23,916 nt of DNA from a virus. Location: the IMG/VR virus record IMGVR_UViG_3300007276_000306, positions 1 through 23,916 of that record; one strand, 5' to 3'. The notes below the pieces were generated by a model. The model was given only the letters and a program-made list of their open reading frames with translations, had not been told where the DNA came from and did no database searches. Shown piece after piece: positions 14,632-21,863 of the stretch (positions within the stretch are counted from its first letter, which is position 1; every line of letters begins with the position of its first letter). Both the position numbers and the translations under genes were made by a program.

Positions 14632-14911
14632 TTTGCCTCTTTCCCAGTAAGGGTAGTTTGTGATTGTCCATCCAAGCGTATGCGTACTGTGCAGCTGTGA
14701 TACCAGCGCTGCCTCCGACACCTGCCCAGAATATATAGACAGGTGAGGATAGGCCAGCGTGAACCACAGCCCAAGTCATTGCGTACTGAGATATAGTTAT
14801 TAGCCAACTAGTCACCGCACCTGCCATGATGTAGTCATCACGGAGTATCTTCGAGTTCAACCCCATCATAAAGACAGAGACAAACGCGGCGACCAGCACC
14901 AATAGCGACAT
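14585..14911 (-). CDS. Small multi-pass membrane protein
   Basis: The ATG at 14911 overlaps the polymerase TGA by one base (TGATG); a TTG one codon earlier is less likely. The 108-residue protein has three hydrophobic segments: about residues 2-18 (SLLVLVAAFVSVFMMG), 28-48 (AGAVTSWLITISQYAMT) and 55-80 (PVYIFWAGVGGSAGITA), then a basic tail. This resembles a common group of short phage membrane proteins of unknown function next to polymerase genes. A holin role is possible because an endolysin exists in this phage, but the position is far from the lysis genes. Its 3' end overlaps the next gene. Confidence 0.75.
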   Translation of the reverse strand: MSLLVLVAAFVSVFMMGLNSKILRDDYIMAGAVTSWLITISQYAMTWAVVHAGLSSPVYIFWAGVGGSAGITAAQYAYAWMDNHKLPLLGKRQNVRARFRPPQADTDL

Positions 14912-16827
14912 CAATGTACGTCACCATAGTTCTCCCCGAACTGTACGTCACAGTCGAGGTCACGGTTAAGCTTCAGCTCATCGTTCACCTTCTGGATAGC
15001 ACCCTTGATGATGCCCTCCATAACCTCACGATTTCCTGTCTTTAATTCCCAGACACCTTCGTCATGGAACTGGGCAGTCAACTGAGGACGCTCTTGCAAG
15101 ATGTACCACAGCCACCGGTCAAAGCAGTACGTAGCAGTCCCTTGGTTAAGGGTGCTGAACCGATCCTTCTCAGCTTTGAGGTAGTACCAGATCTTAGCGA
15201 CAGGATTCCAGAGCCACTTCATGCCACGAGAGTTCACTACGATCTGCTCGTCAGCGATGGCTTTGATAGACCAGTTGCGTAACCAGTAACCTTCGAACAA
15301 CTGCGTGCCAAGCTCCAGAGCAACTCCAGCAGCAGCAGCGATAGTCTCTGGCTGTGCACCATAGGTAGCTGCATAGTTAGTTTGCTTGCCACCATAACGC
15401 TTGAGGTAGATGCGGTCATACTTCTCCGGATCATCCTCACGAGTGTGTGCCTTGTACCAGATCATGTCTTCCTCAGTGATCAGACCAGCAGAGACAGCGA
15501 TGTCCAAGTGTCCACAGTAACCTTCGACCAGCATGTCAGCAACGTACTCAGGGTCATGCTTCATCATGTAGTGGTGCTTGGTGCAATCCTCTACAGATAC
15601 TAAGTCAGCGCCACAGATTTCATAGTCGAGTGACCGTGCCTCAAGCATCGAGCGAAGCTCCTGACCATACAGCTTGCGAGAGCTGGGTAGGTTGACAGCC
15701 TCCTTGTGCTTGAGTCTCAGGGTGTTGGTCAATCCTTGACTACGAGCAGCAATGAAGCCTTTGTCATCGACACACCTCAAGAAACCATTGACCACATCTA
15801 AGCGGTGCTTTAGGATAGTGATTTCTTGAAGGTACTTCAGCTCAACTACCTGTAACACGAGAGCCTCGACAGATGCTGACAAATCACCTTCATCGTTCTT
15901 GATCTTGGGTATGAGTCGAACCTCATTAGTATCTTTGTTGCGCTTACGATCAAACACATCAGGAACCCAGCCCAGGTCGAACAGCCAGTTCTTAATCTGA
16001 ACATGGGAGGTGGCTTTAGGAGGCTCGAAACAATCGAACACTTTAATCTCCTCATCCCACATGACAGCCTTAATCTCTGAGCCGTACAGGTCAGGGTCGA
16101 CCTCCTTCATGACTAGGTTCTTCCACTTCTCTCCAGTTGCAGAGATAGTCTTGTCCAGCTTGAACCGTTTCGCAGGTGGCTTTCTTATTTTATACTTAGC
16201 CTGCTGGGGCATCACTCGCTCAAGGTTATTGCGGCACACTTCATACTCTTCAGCTATGCGCTCGTGGAAAGCATTAGCAGCAACCTCATTCAGCTTCCAC
16301 TTAGTCCTCTCTTGCAGCTTGATACAAGTCGCTTTGAACGAGAGGTGATCCACGAGATGCCAGATTCCTTCCTCAGTATCGTACAGGAGGTTAAGGTGTT
16401 TCCACATCTGCTGCCACAACGCTGTCTGGATTCTTACGTCCTCTTCACAGCGATGGATATAGTCTTCGAGCTTGAGGTTCTTCCAATCATCTACGGGTGG
16501 CTTTGGTATGCCTAGCTCTTCTCCCCAGCCTTCAAGACCGTGGCTAATACGCTTAGGGTACATGTGCCAGCTAAGCCAGAGTGTGTCAATGATCTTGCAC
16601 TGGATCTTCTTGCCAGTGATCTTCTCCATCAGAGCACCATCATAGGTAACTCCATTGTGCATCACCAGTGCCACACTAGGGTCAAAGAATGGACTATATG
16701 TATCAGTCTCAGTCCATGACCGGATAGGGTTCATGTTCTTGTCCAGCTCAGTGTAAGAGGCACACCAGATCTTTGTGGCATCGTCGAGCAGGTTGTCAGC
16801 TTCTAAGTCAGTACATATAATTCTCAT
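14911..16827 (-). CDS. T7-like family A DNA polymerase with 3'-5' exonuclease
   Basis: This is the replicative polymerase (638 residues; T7 gp5 has 704). The proofreading domain keeps Exo I D7/E9 (TDLEAD), Exo II N58/D63 (HNGVTYD) and Exo III D130 (RCEEDV); the Tyr four residues before that Asp in T7 is Arg126 here. The polymerase domain has motif A D408 (GADLVSVED), motif B R477, K481, Y485 and Y489 (RYGGKQTNYAATYG, matching T7 R518, K522, Y526 and Y530) and motif C H588-D589-E590. The thioredoxin-binding insertion of T7 cannot be confirmed by eye. An AGGAG site precedes the ATG. Upstream are the primase and a 78-residue gene. Confidence 0.95.
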   Translation of the reverse strand: MRIICTDLEADNLLDDATKIWCASYTELDKNMNPIRSWTETDTYSPFFDPSVALVMHNGVTYDGALMEKITGKKIQCKIIDTLWLSWHMYPKRISHGLEGWGEELGIPKPPVDDWKNLKLEDYIHRCEEDVRIQTALWQQMWKHLNLLYDTEEGIWHLVDHLSFKATCIKLQERTKWKLNEVAANAFHERIAEEYEVCRNNLERVMPQQAKYKIRKPPAKRFKLDKTISATGEKWKNLVMKEVDPDLYGSEIKAVMWDEEIKVFDCFEPPKATSHVQIKNWLFDLGWVPDVFDRKRNKDTNEVRLIPKIKNDEGDLSASVEALVLQVVELKYLQEITILKHRLDVVNGFLRCVDDKGFIAARSQGLTNTLRLKHKEAVNLPSSRKLYGQELRSMLEARSLDYEICGADLVSVEDCTKHHYMMKHDPEYVADMLVEGYCGHLDIAVSAGLITEEDMIWYKAHTREDDPEKYDRIYLKRYGGKQTNYAATYGAQPETIAAAAGVALELGTQLFEGYWLRNWSIKAIADEQIVVNSRGMKWLWNPVAKIWYYLKAEKDRFSTLNQGTATYCFDRWLWYILQERPQLTAQFHDEGVWELKTGNREVMEGIIKGAIQKVNDELKLNRDLDCDVQFGENYGDVH

Positions 16828-16835
16828 GGGTTCTC

Positions 16836-17072
16836 CTAGAATCGGTTGATAGCAGGCTCACCTTCTTCAAACTCGGTAAGCGTTTCTTTTACATCGAAAG
16901 TCATCGGCGGGTTATAACACCGTGCAGATCGGCGTTCACCCCAAACACCATGAGCAATCTCTCGCTCGGCGCTCAGCATGTGCAGTGAGTCTTCGTCAGT
17001 AAACTTGTCATCGTAACTTAGGTCTAAGAGAATCTCCTTGAACTCTTTGTCCTTATCTATATCAAAACTCAT
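16836..17072 (-). CDS. Hypothetical protein, 78 aa
   Basis: The protein begins MSFDIDKDKEFKEILLDLSY and is acidic and mostly helical, with a central Trp/Arg patch (HGVWGERRSARCYNPP) and an acidic end (TEFEEGEPAINRF). It starts in an ATGA overlap with the primase stop and ends eight bases before the polymerase, so it is co-translated with both. No family is recognised. A small replication accessory factor is possible from position only. Confidence 0.7.
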   Translation of the reverse strand: MSFDIDKDKEFKEILLDLSYDDKFTDEDSLHMLSAEREIAHGVWGERRSARCYNPPMTFDVKETLTEFEEGEPAINRF

Positions 17073-17887
17073 ATTATGTCCTTTATGATTCTTACGAACT
17101 CAGCACTAGCATCATTCATAAGGTAGTCGTTAGGGTCTTTGTATTCCTTGAGCCAGATGTATTCCAGCTTAGGCAAAAGCTCCCTTGTCTTCTCAGCGCT
17201 CTCCCTTCCAGCGGGATCATCGTCGAGGATTATGATGACTCTCTTCCAATAATCCATGATCGGTGCAAGGTCTCGGGCGGCACTGCCTGCTCCGGACTTG
17301 ATGGACACGAATGGGTATTCTCCAGAGGTCATCTGGTATGCTGCGAGGGTGTCGTACTCTCCCTCTGTTGCGAACAGTATATCGTTCGAGAAATTGTTTC
17401 TTATGGCCAGCCACATTCCAAACAGGTCTGCTGTCTTGACCTCTCCATGCGCAAAGAATTTCTTCTTAGCACCACGGGGCGTAAACAGTGGCCTGCACTT
17501 GTAGCCAGAGAGAGAAGAGCCTAGCGAAAATGGAAAAGCTACTGCATAAGGAGTGATTCCATCATACTCACTAAACAGTAGCCGTACTCGGAAATGCTGG
17601 TAAGTTTCTGCCGTGATCTTTCTAAAACCTTTTGTGGGTTTAAATAAAGGACAGTTTAATACCGTTAGCATTTCTTCTCTCTTCTCTTCTTCGGTCTTTG
17701 GCACAACCTTGGGTGCTGGTTTATCTCCTGTGTAAGGATCACCCTTCTGCTCCCAGCATGCACCGTGGCAGAACGAGGTAAACCACTCCACACCTAAGTC
17801 TGTATCGACATTAAGGTATACTTGGCGGTTGTCCATGCTTCCACAGTCCACACACTTTAGTTTCTCCACACATGTATTTGTAATCAT
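17069..17887 (-). CDS. DNA primase, TOPRIM type, without helicase domain
   Basis: The 272-residue protein makes RNA primers. An N-terminal zinc-binding site is formed by C12/C15 (KCVDCGS) and C40/C44 (FCHGACW), like the T7 gp4 primase. The TOPRIM fold has E175 (TEGEYDTLAAY), the DDD triad at 222-224 (ILDDDPAGRES) and KDPNDYL at 250-256. The protein stops there: the C-terminal hexameric RecA-type helicase that is fused in T7 gp4 is absent, and no split or frameshifted remnant follows in the next 230 bases. Another gene must supply replicative helicase activity. Overlaps of ATGA type with both neighbours show tight coupling. Confidence 0.9.
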   Translation of the reverse strand: MITNTCVEKLKCVDCGSMDNRQVYLNVDTDLGVEWFTSFCHGACWEQKGDPYTGDKPAPKVVPKTEEEKREEMLTVLNCPLFKPTKGFRKITAETYQHFRVRLLFSEYDGITPYAVAFPFSLGSSLSGYKCRPLFTPRGAKKKFFAHGEVKTADLFGMWLAIRNNFSNDILFATEGEYDTLAAYQMTSGEYPFVSIKSGAGSAARDLAPIMDYWKRVIIILDDDPAGRESAEKTRELLPKLEYIWLKEYKDPNDYLMNDASAEFVRIIKDII

Positions 17888-18045
17888 TTATGAGGCCCAG
17901 AAAAAATTTTGCAATCTTTCTTGAATACAAAAGTATCTTCCCCATTAGGTAATGTTACGTAGTACATTGTGGATAGGTCATCTATCACGGTGCTTGGCTC
18001 TTTATCAGTCAGCCATATCACCTGCTCTACCTTTACTTTCTCCAT
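17884..18045 (-). CDS. Hypothetical protein, 53 aa
   Basis: ATG at 18045 gives MEKVKVEQVIWLTDKEPSTV and is preceded by an excellent AGGAGG site with seven bases spacing. An upstream codon at 18078 is open but lacks such a site. The protein is short with beta-like alternation (MYYVTLPNGEDTFVFKK). It ends in an ATGA overlap with the primase and overlaps the 58-residue gene by 41 bases in another frame. Function unknown. Confidence 0.65.
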   Translation of the reverse strand: MEKVKVEQVIWLTDKEPSTVIDDLSTMYYVTLPNGEDTFVFKKDCKIFSGPHK

Positions 18046-18181
18046 CTTGCTTCCTCCTCTCTGCTGCCACTGCTGCATTTATGTTACAATATGCCTTCCA
18101 GTGAGCTGGTGTTGTCTCTTCATCACTCTCTCGAAGTATGTAGTCTAAAAGAGATTCGAGGTCTTCTAGGCACACATTCAT
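18005..18181 (-). CDS. Hypothetical protein, 58 aa
   Basis: A frame from ATG at 18181 to TGA at 18005 encodes MNVCLEDLESLLDYILRESD and an Ala/Arg-rich end (NAAVAAERRKQDGESKG). The start is an ATGA overlap with the upstream gene, the junction used throughout this genome, and AAAGG lies upstream. Its last 41 bases overlap the next gene and carry that gene's AGGAGG ribosome site. An acidic helix followed by a basic helix is visible; no family is recognised. Confidence 0.6.
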   Translation of the reverse strand: MNVCLEDLESLLDYILRESDEETTPAHWKAYCNINAAVAAERRKQDGESKGRAGDMAD

Positions 18182-18834
18182 GTCATGTTCGCCTTTACTC
18201 TGTTGCTTATCCCTAACTTGTGGTGTATATCTATATGACGAATCCCGCTTGGTTTCGCAAGTGGCTTCATATAGGCCACTCTCTTGGTGCCTCGGTACAG
18301 TGGACGTCTAGATCCTTGTCTGTAGTCATAGCCTAGCGAGTCCATCTTAGACTGTATCAGCTCTAGAGACCTGGACTTAGGCACTATGAAGTCCATCATT
18401 CTGGAACAGTCCACCACAGCTTCTAGCACCTCTTGAGATAGGACTGCTTCGAAGTTCACATCTATGTAGTCACACACTAGGGTAACGACTTGCTCGTCCA
18501 AGCCAGCTGCACCAGATTCTTGGTGGTAGCTGAACACCTCATCGGTAGTCTTTACGCTAGGGTTGTTTGTAGCGAACTCATACACCTCACCGATTTCTTG
18601 GAAAGCGGCTATTAGGTGGTACTCTTGAAGCTCTCGGGCGGCTGCTCCGCTCAGCGAAACGGCTCGGATGATCCTGAGAACTTCTGGGATGCTCAGCTTT
18701 ACCCACTGCATATCCTTCTTCCGTCCGGACAGACTCGTGTAAAACACCACTATCCCTTCCTTCGCTATGTAGCTCGCACCTTTCCTCTCTATATAGGCTG
18801 TGCAAGCGTCTATCATCTTCTCTGTCGTGCTCAT
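18178..18834 (-). CDS. Hypothetical protein, 218 aa
   Basis: The start MSTTEKMIDACTAYIERKGA at 18834 is chosen because AAAGGAGG lies five bases before it; a TTG at 18885 would add 17 residues without a good site. The N-terminal third is helix-strand-helix (ASYIAKEGIVVFYTSLSGRK). The middle is helical and acidic, and the C-terminal third is basic with two Tyr-rich patches (LGYDYRQGSRRPLYRGTKR), suggesting nucleic-acid contact. I do not recognise the family. It lies among small early genes before the primase and ends in an ATGA overlap. Confidence 0.75.
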   Translation of the reverse strand: MSTTEKMIDACTAYIERKGASYIAKEGIVVFYTSLSGRKKDMQWVKLSIPEVLRIIRAVSLSGAAARELQEYHLIAAFQEIGEVYEFATNNPSVKTTDEVFSYHQESGAAGLDEQVVTLVCDYIDVNFEAVLSQEVLEAVVDCSRMMDFIVPKSRSLELIQSKMDSLGYDYRQGSRRPLYRGTKRVAYMKPLAKPSGIRHIDIHHKLGISNRVKANMT

Positions 18835-18881
18835 CTCGCCTCCTTTTGAATGCATCGCTGTCATCTTCAGTTTCTGGGTAA

Positions 18882-19040
18882 TCAACGCTCCCCATCATTT
18901 ATCTCCTTCTTGGCAAGCGCACGTACACGTTTGTTGTATCTGCGCTTTATCTTCTTTAGCTGCTTTGCCTTCCAGATGTAGAACTTCCTTGACGGAGTTA
19001 GTGCGTCTTGTTCGTCAGCACTGTTGAATGGAACTCTCAT
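18882..19040 (-). CDS. Hypothetical basic protein, 52 aa
   Basis: ATG at 19040 overlaps the stop of the Cys-rich gene (ATGA). The 52-residue product opens MRVPFNSADEQDALTPSRKF and has a very basic helix (KAKQLKKIKRRYNKRVRALA), so it probably binds nucleic acid or an acidic partner. Its final codons contain an AAGGAG site that would serve the nested frame starting at 18898. No family is recognised. Confidence 0.65.
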   Translation of the reverse strand: MRVPFNSADEQDALTPSRKFYIWKAKQLKKIKRRYNKRVRALAKKEINDGER

Positions 19041-19168
19041 ACGTCATCCACACATTCTTGTCTGCATTCCTTGCAGCAGTTACACGTAGTCTTATTATCG
19101 TTGATTTCTTCTTCGTAAGGGCAGGTTCCATACTCACCTTTACCTGCTTCACATGACTTACAGTCCAT
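19037..19168 (-). CDS. Cys-rich mini-protein, 43 aa, probable zinc binder
   Basis: ATG at 19168 follows the endolysin stop; AGGTGA, which contains that TGA, is the likely ribosome site. The 43 residues include eight Cys: an N-terminal MDCKSC pair, one in GTCPYEEE, and a cluster TTCNCCKECRQEC. This number suits two zinc sites or one zinc ribbon. The protein is acidic between the Cys groups. Such small zinc proteins in phages often bind host proteins or nucleic acid, but no specific family is recognised. It ends in an ATGA overlap with the basic 52-residue gene. Confidence 0.65.
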   Translation of the reverse strand: MDCKSCEAGKGEYGTCPYEEEINDNKTTCNCCKECRQECVDDV

Positions 19169-19171
19169 AAC

Positions 19172-19618
19172 TCACCTATAAAATTTGTGGTTGCCTACTC
19201 CGTACATGAACTCCAGCTTGCTAGCCCACCAAGGGACAATGTTGCTGGCGTGGTAGTGGGTAGGGCCATCGACCTTCCTCTTTCCTCTCCCAGACATTGC
19301 TTGTCTTGCAATCTCTCTGGACTTTTGCCTAGCTCTGTGGTTAGGAGTGTCATCGCTAATGTTGTCATGAGTCCAGCTGAACTGCTTATCCTGATACACC
19401 ACACCGCAGACAGTGTCAGGCCACTGGGCCGCATCTACACGGTTCATCACCACATGAGCTACCAAGAGCTGGCCATGTTCAGGCTCGCCTCGTGCTTCGT
19501 GGTAAATGTTCAGGGACATACAGTTCATCTCCTCAGAGTCTATCCCCATAGCAGGTAAAGTTGACACAGCAAGGCAGAACACAAGGAAAATAGCCATTAT
19601 CAATAGAAAGTATTTCAT
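19172..19618 (-). CDS. SleB-type cell wall hydrolase (endolysin)
   Basis: The 148-residue protein has an N-terminal hydrophobic helix (residues 2-24, KYFLLIMAIFLVFCLAVSTL) that acts as a signal peptide or signal-anchor-release segment. It is followed by a Hydrolase_2 (SleB) domain: NIYHEARGE at 37-45 with the likely catalytic Glu, LLVAHVVMNRV, VVYQDKQFSW, THYHAS and the closing GNHKFY. It should cleave peptidoglycan at lysis, reaching the periplasm through the host Sec route without needing a large holin. It starts in an ATGA overlap with the lipoprotein gene, making a two-gene lysis unit that lies among early genes. Confidence 0.88.
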   Translation of the reverse strand: MKYFLLIMAIFLVFCLAVSTLPAMGIDSEEMNCMSLNIYHEARGEPEHGQLLVAHVVMNRVDAAQWPDTVCGVVYQDKQFSWTHDNISDDTPNHRARQKSREIARQAMSGRGKRKVDGPTHYHASNIVPWWASKLEFMYGVGNHKFYR

Positions 19619-20094
19619 GATATTTCTTCCTTAGTCTGCGCTTGGTTACGATACATGGCTCTTATCTTGCTCTCCCAGCGCTCAGTAAAGGTACGGTAAG
19701 GTGCCATTACGTCATCGACTGGTGCGCCATGAAGTTGTGCGAGCAAGTGTTTTATCTGCTCTCTATACATCTTGCGCTCTAGCTTCTGCATCCGGTGCTG
19801 TCCCAGTGATGGGAGTGCCAGACCAAGAGCTAAGCCGAAGGCCAGGATCAGCCATGTGGGATACTCTTGGATTTGGTTGTATGTTTGTTGAAGTGTGTCA
19901 GAGATGTATTCATTCTGTGATGTATCCCCAGTCTGCACCTTGACCATGTTGTCTTCTTCCACACCTGTGTTGTGCTCTCCTCCTACTTTGGCGTCCACAC
20001 TGATCGGCTTAACAGCTAAGCTAGGTAAACCCCCGCAGGACGTAAGTAGGAACAATGAGCAGAATAATATTGCTATGACTCTAGTCATCCTCAT
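19615..20094 (-). CDS. Lipoprotein with internal membrane segment, spanin candidate
   Basis: The 159-residue protein has a signal peptide with lipobox LTSC, so Cys20 should be lipidated. Residues 21-78 are a Ser/Thr/Asn/Gln-rich periplasmic linker (VKVQTGDTSQNEYISDTLQQ). Residues 80-98 are a membrane helix (TWLILAFGLALGLALPS), and the last 60 residues are basic and helical. An outer-membrane lipoprotein end plus an inner-membrane helix is the plan of a unimolecular spanin that fuses membranes at lysis, but classic ones end soon after the helix. Position next to the endolysin supports lysis. ATG at 20094 has AAGGAG at seven bases and overlaps the upstream gene by 14 bases. Confidence 0.75.
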   Translation of the reverse strand: MRMTRVIAILFCSLFLLTSCGGLPSLAVKPISVDAKVGGEHNTGVEEDNMVKVQTGDTSQNEYISDTLQQTYNQIQEYPTWLILAFGLALGLALPSLGQHRMQKLERKMYREQIKHLLAQLHGAPVDDVMAPYRTFTERWESKIRAMYRNQAQTKEEIS

Positions 20095-21250
20095 CTTCGC
20101 TCTCCTTATGATTAGTTAAATATTCGTCTTCTTGCTCTGTGATGATTGACACACCATCGACTTCCATAGCCATATCCCCAAGAACTAAATCCTCCTCTCC
20201 TGTATCACAGTTGAATACGGATACAGAGTCACGAGCGACTATGTAGGTATCTAAGAAGTTAGAGAAATTGGCATCATCGCTGTGAATCCATACACAGTCA
20301 TGGTCACTATAACAGCAATCCTCCGACAACTGCCATTCTCCGTCCATGTCCTCAACAACGTCTTCAGACTCTATGTGGTATGACTCACCTTCAACCCAGA
20401 CATGGGTTTCATCGTAGCAGTACTCACACATTTGTTGTTCAGTGTGGTGATCGAAGTAAGAATCATCTTCGTCCATCTCATTATCACAGACATCACATAG
20501 GCAAGAGTTTATGCGTCCATCAGTGTTAGGCTGTTGTCCATATTGAAACACAATTATTCGGCCATCTCTGCTAACGTAACCGTCATCAAAGCCGCCATCG
20601 CCATCCATGTAAGGATACAGTGTATTGCCATAATCATCCTCAATATGAGCAAGGGTGCAGCCTACCAAGTCAGTCGATACGCCATAGCCAGCCTTTCTCA
20701 GGAGTGGCATCATCAAGTCATTGTTACCATAGACCCTGATATACCCTTTCTCTTCTCCGTGGAGTCTAACCACGGTTCGGGCAACTATACGCTCACCGAT
20801 CCTAACAAAAGCAATCGCTGTATCAACCCCATCGTATGCCCTGATAGCATCACATCCCACCATGCACGAACGTGGGCCTATCTCGTATACGTGCTCTGCC
20901 TCGAGACTGGTGGTGGTGAACTCGAGTACAGCACCTCTGATTTCCTCAAGCATTGCAGAGAGTTTACCACTCGCTTCTCTGGCCATGTCCTCAGACTTGC
21001 CAATCCTGCGAATATATTTCCCAAGCTTCATGTTTACACTTCTGCCTTTGGTGAGCACTTTAACCAATCCGGTATCTTCATCAAGGTCATACAACCCTCG
21101 GTCATAGCCTTTAAGATCCGCACCAGATAACTCCAGAGCCTTGCTCACTAGGGTTGGCAAGTAGTGGTATCTCTCGCCGCGAGGTATGAGCTTATCATAC
21201 TCATTCTTTCCAATTATATTTTCGCCTTCCATATCTTTTAAAATTAACAT
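20081..21250 (-). CDS. Large acidic protein with Cys-pair (zinc-like) region
   Basis: I take ATG at 21250 (389 residues) because GGGGC lies upstream; GTG at 21262 has no ribosome site. The N-terminal half is mixed alpha/beta with a conserved-looking block (ARTVVRLHGEEKGYIRVYGN, then LLRKAGYG). From about residue 250 there are Cys pairs (CLCDVC and CEYC), followed by WVEGESYHIESEDVVEDMDG and further Cys, which looks like one or two small zinc knuckles. The last 60 residues are very acidic. This plan recalls large unknown phage proteins with C-terminal Cys/His knuckles; none has a function that I know. It lies behind a hairpin and before the lysis genes. Confidence 0.85.
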   Translation of the reverse strand: MLILKDMEGENIIGKNEYDKLIPRGERYHYLPTLVSKALELSGADLKGYDRGLYDLDEDTGLVKVLTKGRSVNMKLGKYIRRIGKSEDMAREASGKLSAMLEEIRGAVLEFTTTSLEAEHVYEIGPRSCMVGCDAIRAYDGVDTAIAFVRIGERIVARTVVRLHGEEKGYIRVYGNNDLMMPLLRKAGYGVSTDLVGCTLAHIEDDYGNTLYPYMDGDGGFDDGYVSRDGRIIVFQYGQQPNTDGRINSCLCDVCDNEMDEDDSYFDHHTEQQMCEYCYDETHVWVEGESYHIESEDVVEDMDGEWQLSEDCCYSDHDCVWIHSDDANFSNFLDTYIVARDSVSVFNCDTGEEDLVLGDMAMEVDGVSIITEQEDEYLTNHKESEDEDD

Positions 21251-21262
21251 AATAAGCCCCAC

Positions 21263-21298
21263 AAAAATTTTGAAGCCTGCCTCGGATGAGGTCAGGCT
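21263..21298 (-). terminator. Hairpin terminator after the 89-residue gene
   Basis: On the minus strand AGCCTG-(A)-CCTC-ATCC-GAGG-CAGGCT (21298-21274) folds into a ten-pair GC-rich stem with one bulge, followed by TCAAAATTTTTG. It lies about ten bases after the stop at 21309 and just before the next gene. This is the best Rho-independent terminator candidate in the window. Confidence 0.7.
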
Positions 21299-21308
21299 AA
21301 GGTACTAC

Positions 21309-21578
21309 TTAGAACGGGTCGGCGACAACTTCAACAGTTGACTGGGTGGCTGCAAATGCTAGGAAGTCAACAATCACGTTGATCTTGCCCTGTGCATTCT
21401 TGCCAGTAAGACCACGAGCTGCTACGTAAGCGTCAGCCTCGGCAGAAAACTCTGCGCCTTGAATAAAATTAATACCAGCAGTCTGTGCTGCGTCATATGT
21501 AGGGAATAGTTGCACACCATTAGCTGTCATGGTTGCGAATTGGCCCAGTACTTCTTCTACTACTACTTGATCACTCAT
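21309..21578 (-). CDS. Hypothetical protein, 89 aa
   Basis: ATG at 21578 (MSDQVVVEEVLGQFATMTAN) is chosen because GGAG lies six bases before it; an ATG four codons upstream would place the site inside the gene. The protein is Ala/Val-rich with an acidic bias and alternating helix and strand (NGVQLFPTYDAAQTAGINFI, GKINVIVDFLAFAA). It stands alone, flanked by the structured noncoding stretch upstream and a strong hairpin downstream, so it may be a separate, highly expressed transcript. No family is recognised. Confidence 0.75.
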   Translation of the reverse strand: MSDQVVVEEVLGQFATMTANGVQLFPTYDAAQTAGINFIQGAEFSAEADAYVAARGLTGKNAQGKINVIVDFLAFAATQSTVEVVADPF

Positions 21579-21590
21579 AGGTTTCTCCAT

Positions 21591-21863
21591 TAGAGTTGGT
21601 TAGGGTTGGGGGGGAGTTACGGCATCCCCTTGCCAGAGCTTATGCTGGATGTAACCATGCTCTTATTGCGGTGCATAGGTGTAAGACACTACGCTTTAAT
21701 TTAATACAATGACTCCCCGACAGACTTAGCAAGCGATAGGCCAGAGGTCTGTTACGGGTATGTCAAGGGATGGTTTGGATTCACATTTAGTGTAGGGTTA
21801 TTTCATCACACCCACGCCTGATTTATACTGCACGGCTCTAGCACAGTCCCTGTCGGGGGGTAT
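21591..21863 (-). other. Structured noncoding stretch, origin, leader or ncRNA candidate
   Basis: No frame with a ribosome site is found in these 273 bases on either strand. ACTCCCCGACAG (21712-21723) and CTGTCGGGGGGT (21850-21861) are complementary over 12 positions with one wobble and could enclose the region. Inner arms are possible: ACAGAC/GTCTGT (21720-21752), GGGT/ACCC near 21795-21813, and GGCA/TGCC near 21621-21635. A short AT-rich patch lies at 21695-21710 and a G-rich run at 21600-21614. A TTGACA hexamer (21766-21761) has no fitting -10. A leader RNA, ncRNA or replication origin are all possible. Confidence 0.45.

Noticed and set aside
20534-21130. 198-residue plus-strand open frame
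   Set aside because: It is antisense to the 389-residue acidic protein, has no ribosome site, and would be the only plus-strand gene in the window.
21661-21720. tRNA-like look of the AT-rich stretch
   Set aside because: No cloverleaf with a 7-pair acceptor stem, anticodon arm and T-arm could be assembled on either strand.
21725-21766. Sigma70-type promoter at TTGACA (minus strand, 21766-21761)
   Set aside because: No TATAAT-like hexamer lies 16-18 bases downstream, so the -35 match alone is not enough.
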